Shown here in pieces: positions 1-6,791 of a stretch of DNA of 8,458 bases. How positions within the stretch are numbered: the stretch's first letter is position 1; each line of letters opens with the position of its first letter. The DNA is from Candidatus Latescibacterota bacterium (lineage in GTDB: Bacteria; JAAXHH01): NCBI GenBank assembly GCA_022821935.1, contig JAJECR010000268.1:1-8458 (forward strand), read 5' to 3'. The position numbers were made by a program, and so were the translations under genes. Under the pieces are notes generated by a model that did no database searches, had not been told where the DNA came from, and was given only the letters and a program-made list of their open reading frames with translations.

Positions 1-663
1 ACTGACGATTCGTCCGGCGCGCACGCAGTGATACATGGCCGCCGATTGCTCGGGCTGGCAGCCGAGGATCCTCGTGCCGGGCATATGCGCCTTCAGGTAC
101 ACGGCGATCCCACCGATCAGGCCCCCGCCTCCGACGGTGACAAAGACGTCGTCGATTGACGGCAACTGTTGTGAGAGTTCGATGCCGATGGTGCCTTGGC
201 CGCCGATGATCTGGGCATCGTTGTACGGCGATATCCACACCCGGTCCAGTACGTCGGCCTGCTGCTTGGCGTACATCTCAGTTTCCAGCGCGTTTCCTTC
301 GTTGAAGACGAGTTCGACGGGATACTGTCCGATCGCTTCCGCCTTGGATGGATCCACGTGCCTGGGCAGATAGATGGTGCCCGGACAGCCGGCGATCATG
401 CAGGCCCGGGCGACACCCTGCGCGTGGTTGCCCGTCGAGGCGGTCACCACGCCGCGGGACCGTTCCTCTTCGGTAAGGGAGAGCACCTTGTTCATGGCCC
501 CGCGCGCCTTGAAGGAATTGGTATGCTGCTCGCTTTCCATCTTCAGGTGGACATCCGACCCCGTCCTGGCCGAGAGCGGCATGGAGTGAACCAGGGGCGT
601 TTGCAGGACATGCGACCGGATACGTTCTTCCGCGCTAAGTATTTCGAGGAGAATGGGATGCAT
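1..663 (-). CDS. PLP-dependent threonine/serine dehydratase, N-terminal part (cut by window edge)
   Basis: Fold-type II PLP enzyme, expected to deaminate L-threonine (or L-serine) to a 2-oxo acid and ammonia in the cytoplasm. Only the first 221 residues are present; the C-terminus runs off position 1. The PLP lysine is K52 in NSFKARGA. The substrate/cofactor loop STGNHAQG lies at 76-83, and the glycine loop GGGGLIGG that grips the PLP phosphate at 178-185. TPLVHS at 22-27 is also typical of the family. The ATG at 663 is the first possible start after an in-frame TGA two codons upstream, so the start is well fixed, although no clear Shine-Dalgarno site precedes it. It lies 32 nt downstream of the SnoaL-like gene on the same strand, so the two are probably one operon. 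Threonine racemase, serine racemase or hydroxyaspartate dehydratase share this fold and cannot be excluded. Whether a C-terminal ACT regulatory domain follows cannot be seen. Confidence 0.93.
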   Translation of the reverse strand, partial: MHPILLEILSAEERIRSHVLQTPLVHSMPLSARTGSDVHLKMESEQHTNSFKARGAMNKVLSLTEEERSRGVVTASTGNHAQGVARACMIAGCPGTIYLPRHVDPSKAEAIGQYPVELVFNEGNALETEMYAKQQADVLDRVWISPYNDAQIIGGQGTIGIELSQQLPSIDDVFVTVGGGGLIGGIAVYLKAHMPGTRILGCQPEQSAAMYHCVRAGRIVS

Positions 664-695
664 GAATCAATTCAACTGGTTCTTCAGCGTGCCTT

Positions 696-1064
696 TCAGC
701 CCGGCTGCGTGACTTCGACCTCGACGTGACGGATCCTTCCTTCATCAGTGAAGGTGATCGTTTCGAGTCCCCGGCGTGCCACGGCCTGTCCCGTTTCGGC
801 ATTCGTAGCCCGCATCGTGAATTCGAAGGAGGCCGTGTCATCAGAATCCGCACGGTAGTCGTCCACTGTCCAGTGCACGTCCGGAAAGGTGGTGAAGAAG
901 CCGGTCATCATCTCCCGGATCTGGTCCAGCCCCTCGAAGAGACCGAACTGCGACGACCGGTAGGTTGCGTTGGCGTCGAACATGGGAAAGACGTCATCCA
1001 GTTCGTGGCGGTTCGATCGCTCGACATACAGCCGTGCCAGGTCCGCCGCTTTTCGTCCATCCAT
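696..1064 (-). CDS. SnoaL-like / NTF2-fold small protein
   Basis: A 122-residue protein of the SnoaL-like (NTF2 cone-fold) superfamily, cytoplasmic and without signal peptide or membrane segments. The N-terminal helices (AADLARLYVERSNRHELDD) are followed by FDANATYRSSQFG and by the family pattern G-(x)n-IREMMTGFFTTFPDVHW, then the C-terminal strands ending in RIRHVEVEV. Members include polyketide cyclases, limonene-epoxide-hydrolase relatives and many uncharacterised proteins, so the substrate is unknown. I chose the ATG at 1064 because GGAG sits 7 nt upstream; a TTG at 1094 would add ten residues (MVYTSSRSPC) that do not look like the family. The gene ends 32 nt before the threonine dehydratase start, so it probably heads that operon. 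A stray-metabolite role linked to the dehydratase is only inference. Confidence 0.85.
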   Translation of the reverse strand: MDGRKAADLARLYVERSNRHELDDVFPMFDANATYRSSQFGLFEGLDQIREMMTGFFTTFPDVHWTVDDYRADSDDTASFEFTMRATNAETGQAVARRGLETITFTDEGRIRHVEVEVTQPG

Positions 1065-1086
1065 GCATGGGCTCCGCGATGAAGTG

Positions 1087-1101
1087 TATACCAAGAGTAT
1101 A
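1087..1101. promoter_or_regulatory. Candidate operator: TATAC-5-GTATA inverted repeat
   Basis: TATAC and GTATA form a perfect 5-bp inverted repeat around CAAGA, in an AT-rich patch 23 bp upstream of the SnoaL-like start and within the divergent intergenic region. Two AGTAT direct repeats (1096-1100 and 1106-1110) overlap or adjoin it. The position suits a repressor site or the minus-strand promoter itself, but I find no well-spaced -35/-10 pair there. Low confidence. Confidence 0.25.
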
Positions 1102-1228
1102 TCAAGTATTGGTCGTTACACGGGAAAATGTGTCGTTCCTTCCGGCCCCGTGTCAAGTTGGAAAACCACGGGACGGGCGACCGGTAAGAACGGCCCGGTC
1201 ATCCGCCTCAAAGGGTTGACTTGATGCG

Positions 1229-1234
1229 TATAAT
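1229..1234 (+). promoter_or_regulatory. Candidate -10 box for the D-threonine aldolase-type gene
   Basis: A perfect TATAAT, preceded closely by TG, lies 105 bp upstream of the downstream gene's start in the 275-bp divergent region. No -35 element stands at 16-18 bp: the nearby TTGACT (1216-1221) is only 7 bp away, too close to pair with it. If used, it would have to be activator-dependent or rely on the upstream TG. It would give a leader of about 100 nt. Confidence 0.3.
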
Positions 1235-1339
1235 CTAAGAAGCATTCAGACTGTTTCCTGACCTCGCGGAGCGGGCGGCGACTGAGTTTGCCGCGCCTCG
1301 AGGTGTTCACTCAATCCTGGCACCCCGCACTTACCAGAG

Positions 1340-2488
1340 ATGGATCAAACCATGCTTACAGACACGATTTTCAACGAAGTGGAAACGCCCGCCGTATTAC
1401 TTGATGAGACCCGGCTAATGGCCAATCTGCGTGCCATGCAAGGGCTAGCGGATCGACACGGCGTGGCGCTGCGTCCCCACGCCAAGACCCACAAGTCCCT
1501 GGAGATCGGCCGGCGACAGGCCGGACTGGGCGCTTCGGGGATCACCGTGGCCACGGTGGACGAAGCGCTGGTCTTTCTCAGGGACGGGTTCAAGTCCATA
1601 ACCGTCGCCCGTCCGGTGGTTTCTTCATCGAAGTGGGACCGTCTGCTGACCGCGACGAAGGACCGGGGCACCGAGTTGCGCGTGGTGGCCGACTCGAAAG
1701 AAGGCGTACAGGTGGCGGGCGAACGGGCGGCGGCCCACGGGCAGGCCGTCGGCATGTTCCTGAAGGTCGACGTGGGACTGCACCGGTGCGGCCTGCTGCC
1801 TGGGGATCCACGCATCGGGGAACTGGCCGGGACGATCCATGATCACGCGGACCTGGATTTTCGCGGCATCCTGTCCCACGCGGGCCACGTGTACGCAGCG
1901 AAATCTAGGGCTGATGCCGCCGCGGTCGCGGAAGATGAGCGCCGCGCCATGGTTGCGGTGCGCGACGCCCTGCTGGCGGACGGCCTTCCGGTTCCGGAGG
2001 TCTCTGTAGGCGCCACGCCGGCCGTCCTGGCCACGGAGCGTTTCGAAGGCATTACCGAGATCAGGCCGGGGAACTATGTCTTTCTCGACCTGCTCCCCGT
2101 ACGCGTGGGTGTAGCCAGGATCACCGATGTCGCCCTGTCTGTGCTCGCCACGGTAATTAGCAGAAACGAAGGCTACTTCGTGACCGACGCCGGATCAAAG
2201 ACCCTGACCTCGGATACGGGTGTACACGGCATGACCGGCAACCAGGGCTTCGGTCTGGCCTACCCGGCATTAGGTTTCCTGGATTCCGATCGGGAAATGA
2301 TCGTGGAGAAGGTCTCGGAAGAGCACGGCATGGTCGGCCGCAACGGATTCGACCTTTCCATCGGCTCGAAGATCCGCATGGTGCCTGTACACAGCTGCCC
2401 CGTTGCGAACCTGGCGCGATCATACGTCGTCCTGACCTCGGACGGGATCGAATCCTGGCCGGTGGACGCCGCGGGCGGATCAAGATAG
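1340..2488 (+). CDS. D-threonine aldolase / D-serine dehydratase family PLP enzyme
   Basis: A 382-residue fold-type III (alanine-racemase-like) PLP enzyme with a C-terminal metal-binding domain. Family members cleave D-threonine to glycine and acetaldehyde, or dehydrate D-serine or D-hydroxyaspartate. The PLP lysine is K49 in RPHAKTHK, near the N-terminus as expected. Other hallmarks are HAGHVY (180-185), RPGNYVFLD (242-250), EEHG (327-330) and the metal ligands H351 and C353 in VHSCPVANL. There is no signal peptide, so it is cytoplasmic. An alternative ATG at 1352 (Met5) has GGA seven bases upstream and is about as likely as 1340; neither has a strong Shine-Dalgarno site. The gene is divergent from the SnoaL/threonine dehydratase pair. 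Its last 9 bp overlap the convergent helicase gene. Aldolase and dehydratase cannot be separated by eye. Confidence 0.92.
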   Translation: MDQTMLTDTIFNEVETPAVLLDETRLMANLRAMQGLADRHGVALRPHAKTHKSLEIGRRQAGLGASGITVATVDEALVFLRDGFKSITVARPVVSSSKWDRLLTATKDRGTELRVVADSKEGVQVAGERAAAHGQAVGMFLKVDVGLHRCGLLPGDPRIGELAGTIHDHADLDFRGILSHAGHVYAAKSRADAAAVAEDERRAMVAVRDALLADGLPVPEVSVGATPAVLATERFEGITEIRPGNYVFLDLLPVRVGVARITDVALSVLATVISRNEGYFVTDAGSKTLTSDTGVHGMTGNQGFGLAYPALGFLDSDREMIVEKVSEEHGMVGRNGFDLSIGSKIRMVPVHSCPVANLARSYVVLTSDGIESWPVDAAGGSR

Positions 2489-5140
2489 AAAACGGCGGAA
2501 CCGATCGACTAGGGACCGAGTAGTCAGACCGTCACGAATGCGTGCCAGCCTGTCAAGGGTGCGCATAAGTCTTTCACGGATACGCGCCAACCCGTTTCCT
2601 TCCCGCGACGGCTTCATTTCGGCCAGGAACCGGGAGACTTGCTTGCGCTGCGTCGTTATGCAGAGCCTTTCTTCTGCCCGTGTCAGGGCAACGTAAAACA
2701 CGCGGCGCTCCTCTTCAATGTCTTCGGCCGAGCCCGACATGCGGCGATGGGGCAGGATATCCTCGACCACGTGGAACAGGATCACCCCCTTGAATTCGTC
2801 GCCCTTGCTTCGGTGAATCGTGGTAACGGTAATGCAGTCCCCACTCCGTCCGTCATCGTCTGACGCCGCTCCCTGGGGCGCGCCAGGATGGACGCGCTCT
2901 TCCGGGTCTTCCCCGTCGGCATCCGTTTCGGCAGCCATGGACGTGATATAAGAGTCGACGAATGAACCCGTTTCCGGATACCGGGAGGCCATCTGCCTGA
3001 TCATGCCAATGGATTCCATATTTGACGCGGCCATCCGCTGCCTGCTCGACTCGTCCCTCTGCAGGTAGTAGGCTTCAAGACCCGAGTGTTTCATCAACGC
3101 GTCAAGGAAGTCGACAGGCGCCGCTTCCGGCGAATGGTAGACTCCGCGCAGGATCCCAATGACTTTGTGGTACTCCTCCACCTCTGCGATCACGTCACCT
3201 GGCAGGTGTTCCTTACGCTCGAAAAAACGGTGACCGCGTGCGGCCGCTTCACGCAGTTGTTTATTGGATAGCTGCCGGGACGGGAAGGACAGGCTGATGG
3301 CATGCGACAGGGGAGTGGCCCGTTCGCCATGGGCGATGACGTCGAACCATGCGCCTACGGTCCTGCCGGAGTGGGACTGGTACAGCGCCCCTTCATCGAT
3401 CGGGTCGAAGGGCAGTCCCGCCGCCCCGAGCGCGGATTGCAGTGGCGCCGCGATGGACTGGACACGGACCAGCACGGCCATGTCCCCGTAAGCGTATCCG
3501 AGCTTTCTCCACCGGCGTATCGTGCGCACTACGGCCTCCGTTTCGGCTTCCAGGGACGGACAGTTGTGGATCCGGATGGTGTCCCTGCCCGGACCAGCCT
3601 GAACCTGCACCGGACGGATCGGCTTCTCGAAACGGTTCACGTTGTGGGATATGACGCTTGCGGACCGGTTAACGATCTGCGGCCTGCACCGGTAGTTCTC
3701 ACCCAGGGTGTGGACCACCGCGCCCGGATACCACCGCTGAAACGAGCGGATGTTCTCGGGATCCGCCCCGGTGAAGGTATTTATCATCTGGTCGTCATCG
3801 CCTACGGCGAAAAGGTTGTTCAGCGGCAGGGAGAGCAGCCTGAGCATCAGGAACTGGACGGGCGTGAGATCCTGGACCTCGTCCACCAGGACCGAATCGA
3901 AGCGGTGCTGGTAGAAAAGGCGCGCCCGGGGGTTGGCCAACAGGATTTCCACGGCGCGGAACAATTGCTCGTCGAAGGTCATCAATGCCTTCTCGCCCAT
4001 GCGACGTTCCATCTCCGCGTAAATTCTGCGGACCTGGTCCCTGTCGTAGCCCTCGAACGCCTCGCATGTACCGTCTCCTTCGACTGGGATCAACGTCCTC
4101 CGGTATCGGGAAACCGCTTCTTCATACGCAACGACGAGATGTTCGGGAAAGGGGTAGGGAACGGCCTGGTGATGCTGCTCGAAATCCTGCTTCAGCACCC
4201 TTCTGTAGAGGTCCATCAATCCACCCGGCAGGGACTGTTCCGTGACGACGCCGCAGTCCGCGTACGGACTGTCCGGCGCCTGTCTGCAGATCTCGTATCC
4301 GAGGCTGTGCAGCGTGCGGATGTGCACGCCCGGTATCCCGGCGTCTCCGTGAATACGCTCCGACATCACCTCGCTCGCCGACTTGTTGAAGACCACGCAC
4401 AGAATCCGGCCGGGGTCGACGCCGCCCCGGACGGCTTCCACGACCCGCCGCGTCAGCACCCGGGTCTTCCCCGAGCCCGCGGGCGCGAGGGTAAGCACCA
4501 CGCCGGCGCGGGGCGTAAGACACCTGGCCTGTTCCTCGGCCAGGCCGGGGTTCGGTGCCGGTATCTGGCGTACGGTTCCGTGCCCCCGGCTGGCCAGGGC
4601 CGAACGCACGCTATCCACGCATGCGCCCGGATCGTTCATGACTTCGCTCCCGCTGAACCGGACCACGTCCCGTATGTTTTGCGCTTCGATCAGCGCTGTG
4701 TCTGCCTGGATCTGATCATCGCGGATGAACTCCCTTCCGTCGATCTCCACGGCCACCACGTTTCCATGGGTGTCCTCAACGAGCACATCGACGATTCGGG
4801 ATCCTACGCGGGCATGAAGCCTGTGGGACAGGCCACCCCGGGTGAGTCCCTCGTGCATCGTCCTTTCCACGGAAGTCAACCAGGGTTTCTCCGACGAAAC
4901 CATCGCGTCAGGAGAAGGAAACACGGTGCAGGTGTATGCCAGCAGCGACCGGAGTTGCTCTTTCAGGAGGGGGATCATCGCTTCCTCGATCCGGTCCCTG
5001 GCAGGCATTTCGAGTGAGCCGGCGGCCAGGTCGCCCTGATCCCAGGACGTGAACAGATACAGGGGGATGTGCCGCCGGTACGCCGGCAGCACGATCAGAT
5101 TCACCAGGCTGTTCAGGTCGGGCGCGTACCGGGACGACAA
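2480..5140 (-). CDS. UvrD/PcrA-like SF1 helicase with N-terminal Vsr/DUF559-like nuclease-type domain
   Basis: Counted from TTG 5140 the protein has 886 residues. Residues about 91-180 resemble the Vsr/DUF559 branch of PD-(D/E)xK nucleases: D118 in IVDVL, E132-I-D-G135, D147 and VVRFSGSEV (159-167). A complete SF1A helicase follows: Walker A APAGSGKT (219-226), motif II VDEVQD (419-424), motif III GDDDQ (447-451), motif IV region ENYRCRP (481-487), motif V TTIHRSKGDEFKG (773-785) and motif VI RRVFYVALTRAEER (812-825). The ATPase core should therefore be active, unwinding DNA in the cytoplasm for repair or defence. In motif III the usual IYxxRGA reads INTFTGA. The basic tail repeats LARIR at 851 and 865. 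The start is doubtful: TTG 5140 has no spaced Shine-Dalgarno site, and protein-like sequence continues upstream. The 3' end overlaps the convergent gene by 9 bp. The helicase is certain; the nuclease assignment is moderate. Confidence 0.9.
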   Translation of the reverse strand: MSSRYAPDLNSLVNLIVLPAYRRHIPLYLFTSWDQGDLAAGSLEMPARDRIEEAMIPLLKEQLRSLLAYTCTVFPSPDAMVSSEKPWLTSVERTMHEGLTRGGLSHRLHARVGSRIVDVLVEDTHGNVVAVEIDGREFIRDDQIQADTALIEAQNIRDVVRFSGSEVMNDPGACVDSVRSALASRGHGTVRQIPAPNPGLAEEQARCLTPRAGVVLTLAPAGSGKTRVLTRRVVEAVRGGVDPGRILCVVFNKSASEVMSERIHGDAGIPGVHIRTLHSLGYEICRQAPDSPYADCGVVTEQSLPGGLMDLYRRVLKQDFEQHHQAVPYPFPEHLVVAYEEAVSRYRRTLIPVEGDGTCEAFEGYDRDQVRRIYAEMERRMGEKALMTFDEQLFRAVEILLANPRARLFYQHRFDSVLVDEVQDLTPVQFLMLRLLSLPLNNLFAVGDDDQMINTFTGADPENIRSFQRWYPGAVVHTLGENYRCRPQIVNRSASVISHNVNRFEKPIRPVQVQAGPGRDTIRIHNCPSLEAETEAVVRTIRRWRKLGYAYGDMAVLVRVQSIAAPLQSALGAAGLPFDPIDEGALYQSHSGRTVGAWFDVIAHGERATPLSHAISLSFPSRQLSNKQLREAAARGHRFFERKEHLPGDVIAEVEEYHKVIGILRGVYHSPEAAPVDFLDALMKHSGLEAYYLQRDESSRQRMAASNMESIGMIRQMASRYPETGSFVDSYITSMAAETDADGEDPEERVHPGAPQGAASDDDGRSGDCITVTTIHRSKGDEFKGVILFHVVEDILPHRRMSGSAEDIEEERRVFYVALTRAEERLCITTQRKQVSRFLAEMKPSREGNGLARIRERLMRTLDRLARIRDGLTTRSLVDRFRRFLS

Positions 5141-5278
5141 CCTAAGTACCAGTCGATCGGGCGCTCCCGGGACGTCCTGTCCCTCATGCGGGTCGCAAAG
5201 TACGGCAGTGCCCGGCCTGGACTCGATCTCGGACAGGGAGAACGTATCGGGACATCCGAAAACGGCGAGTCCGCGGCC
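5141..5278 (-). other. Open, protein-like 5' extension of the helicase frame
   Basis: The helicase reading frame stays open for 46 more codons above the TTG at 5140, up to an in-frame TAG (5281-5279). The extension reads like folded protein: it has hydrophobic strands such as GLAVFG, GTAVLC and DRLVLRL and runs smoothly into the annotated N-terminus. Its third-codon positions are GC-rich, as in the body of the gene. It contains no ATG, GTG or TTG, so translation cannot easily begin inside it. This suggests that the true start lies further up and that a stop or frameshift (mutation or sequence error) intervenes, or that a CTG start is used. Confidence 0.5.
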
Positions 5279-5598
5279 CTATTGTTCCCGCAGGGTTACT
5301 TCTTCCTCGTGAAGCAGTGCTGGACGTGTTGAATGGGGCCGTACAGCTGACAGGACTTTGGCTTCGGGCGGCGGGTGTGCTTGGGTCACCTTTTCTCTGA
5401 GCTGGACGTACGGACGCCGATCAGCTCCTTGTGGCTCCAAAGAGATGACCGGGAAACAGATCGGAATCCGTCATGAATGGGATGCAGGACCTGTATTCCT
5501 TACAGTCGAAGCGGATGAACCCACTCTCGAAACAACCGGACAGGTACCGTCTCGCACTATCCATTGATGAAACTTGCGTTGCCGGTTATTTTTGGTTT
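5279..5598. other. Intergenic region between helicase and aldose epimerase; possible disrupted gene start
   Basis: No intact gene is visible here. On the minus strand the helicase frame is again open from 5282 to 5470 above the TAG, with candidate starts GTG 5389 and TTG 5440. Its translation (for example REKVTQAHPPPEAKVL) is fairly protein-like, but the third-position GC bias is weaker than in the helicase. A short minus-strand ORF begins with ATG 5474 (MTDSDLFPGHLFGATRS) and stops at 5421; a one-base shift would join it to that frame. AAGGAG occurs at 5430-5425. On the plus strand this region holds the leader of the epimerase gene. Confidence 0.4.
5564..5592 (+). promoter_or_regulatory. Weak candidate promoter for the aldose epimerase gene
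   Basis: TTGATG (5564-5569) and TATTTT (5587-5592) are separated by 17 bp, each matching four of six sigma70 consensus bases. Transcription would begin near 5599, at the Shine-Dalgarno site itself, leaving only about 14 nt of leader. That is unusually short, so the true promoter may lie elsewhere. Confidence 0.2.
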
Positions 5599-5599
5599 G

Positions 5600-5608
5600 A
5601 GGAGGTGA
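5600..5608 (+). promoter_or_regulatory. Strong Shine-Dalgarno site of the aldose epimerase gene
   Basis: AGGAGGTGA is a full nine-base complement to the 3' end of 16S rRNA, four bases before the ATG at 5613. It fixes the start and predicts efficient translation. It is the best ribosome binding site in the window. Confidence 0.85.
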
Positions 5609-5612
5609 GAAA

Positions 5613-6713
5613 ATGGGCGCCGTGGAAGAGATCGTATGGGGCGCTTTCCGTTCGCGTCCCGTTTTCCTGTACACGTTGAACGGGGCGACCGGCGCGGCCG
5701 CGCGCATAACGAATTACGGTGGGATACTGCAGTCCCTGGAGATACCGGACGCTGACGGTGACCATGTGGACGTCGTGCTGGGTTTCGATACGCTCGACGA
5801 ATACCTGGGCGACCATCCGTTTTTCGGCGCCACTGTCGGCCGCTGCGCCAACCGGATAGCCGGCGGGAGGTTTACGCTCGGGGACAGGAACTATAGTCTG
5901 GCCATCAACGACAGGGCCGGTCCCAATCACATCCACGGGGGACCCGGGGGATTCGACAAGCAGGTCTGGGAACCGAGGGACTTTGGTCAGCACAGCGGGG
6001 GGACGTACGTCGTCCTGGCCTACACGAGCGCGGACGGGGAGGAAGGATATCCCGGTTCCGTGGAGACGACGGTCACCTATACCCTGACCGGCGAGGACGA
6101 ACTGAGGATTTCAATGGAGGCGCGGACCGACCAACCCACCCCGGTGAACCTCACCAATCACTCCTATTGGAACCTGAACGGCCACCAGGGGGGCCCGGTG
6201 CTGGATCACGAGGTTGCCCTGTTTGCCGACGCCTACACGCCCGTCGACAATCACCTCATTCCCACGGGCGAGATCAGGGATGTCGCCGGGACCCCCTTCG
6301 ACTTCACGCAACCCAGATCCATCGCCGCGGAGATGGACGGCACTGCTCCACCCGGTCCGCGGGAACCCGGTGATCCCGTCGGATACGACCACAATTTCGT
6401 CCTGCGCGATGCCGGCGGTCAGACCAGGCCGGCCGCACGCGTGACTTCATTGCACTCCGGCCTCTCCATGGAAGTACGAACCAATCAGCCGGGTGTGCAG
6501 TTCTATACTGGGAATCACCTGTCCAGCGCCCTGAAGGGAAAGGGGGGCGCCGTCTACGACAGGCACCACGCCTTCTGCCTCGAAACCCAGGTGTTCCCCG
6601 ACGCGGTCAACCACCAGGGTACGCCGGGGTGGCCTCCGGTCGTCCTGAATCCGGGCGAGGCATACCATCACGACGTGAGCTACGCCTTCACGTCCGCGGA
6701 ACCGACCCGGTAA
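5613..6713 (+). CDS. galM: Aldose 1-epimerase (galactose mutarotase)
   Basis: A 366-residue mutarotase that interconverts the alpha and beta anomers of glucose, galactose and related aldoses, feeding the Leloir or other sugar pathways. Length and motifs fit GalM throughout. They include NRIAGGRF (80-87) with the substrate-binding arginine R81, HIHGG (106-110) with the conserved H108, TNHSYWNLNG (181-190) with the catalytic acid H183, GYDHNFVL (257-264) with D259, QFYTGN (296-301) and CLETQVFPD (322-330) with the general base E324. All catalytic residues are present. No signal peptide is visible, so it is cytoplasmic. The start is fixed by a near-ideal Shine-Dalgarno site at 5600-5608. The gene stands alone: it is divergent from the helicase and convergent with the SDR gene, whose stop lies 78 bp beyond. 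No sugar transporter or kinase is in the window to indicate the substrate. Confidence 0.96.
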   Translation: MGAVEEIVWGAFRSRPVFLYTLNGATGAAARITNYGGILQSLEIPDADGDHVDVVLGFDTLDEYLGDHPFFGATVGRCANRIAGGRFTLGDRNYSLAINDRAGPNHIHGGPGGFDKQVWEPRDFGQHSGGTYVVLAYTSADGEEGYPGSVETTVTYTLTGEDELRISMEARTDQPTPVNLTNHSYWNLNGHQGGPVLDHEVALFADAYTPVDNHLIPTGEIRDVAGTPFDFTQPRSIAAEMDGTAPPGPREPGDPVGYDHNFVLRDAGGQTRPAARVTSLHSGLSMEVRTNQPGVQFYTGNHLSSALKGKGGAVYDRHHAFCLETQVFPDAVNHQGTPGWPPVVLNPGEAYHHDVSYAFTSAEPTR

Positions 6714-6791
6714 AACGGCCCCGTTCATATCCATTGGCCGCTGTTCCTAGTCCCTTAGGCCGGCCCTGGAGTCCGGCGCGTCGGTCCCTAC

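Noticed and set aside
1216..1234. TTGACT plus TATAAT as a sigma70 promoter
   Set aside because: The spacing is only 7 bp instead of about 17, so they cannot form one promoter; only the -10 was kept as a weak candidate.
3302..5017. A 571-codon open frame on the plus strand, antisense to the helicase gene
   Set aside because: The opposite strand encodes a full set of SF1 helicase motifs. The plus-strand translation has no recognisable domain and is explained by codon bias in a GC-rich gene.
5473..5679. A 68-codon plus-strand ORF overlapping the start of the aldose epimerase gene
   Set aside because: It overlaps the confident epimerase start in another frame, has no Shine-Dalgarno site and no recognisable protein features.
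6714..6791. Intrinsic terminators between the convergent epimerase and SDR genes
   Set aside because: Only short stems are visible (AACG/CGTT at 6714-6725 and GCCGG/CCGGC at 6759-6777), with no T-run after either on either strand.
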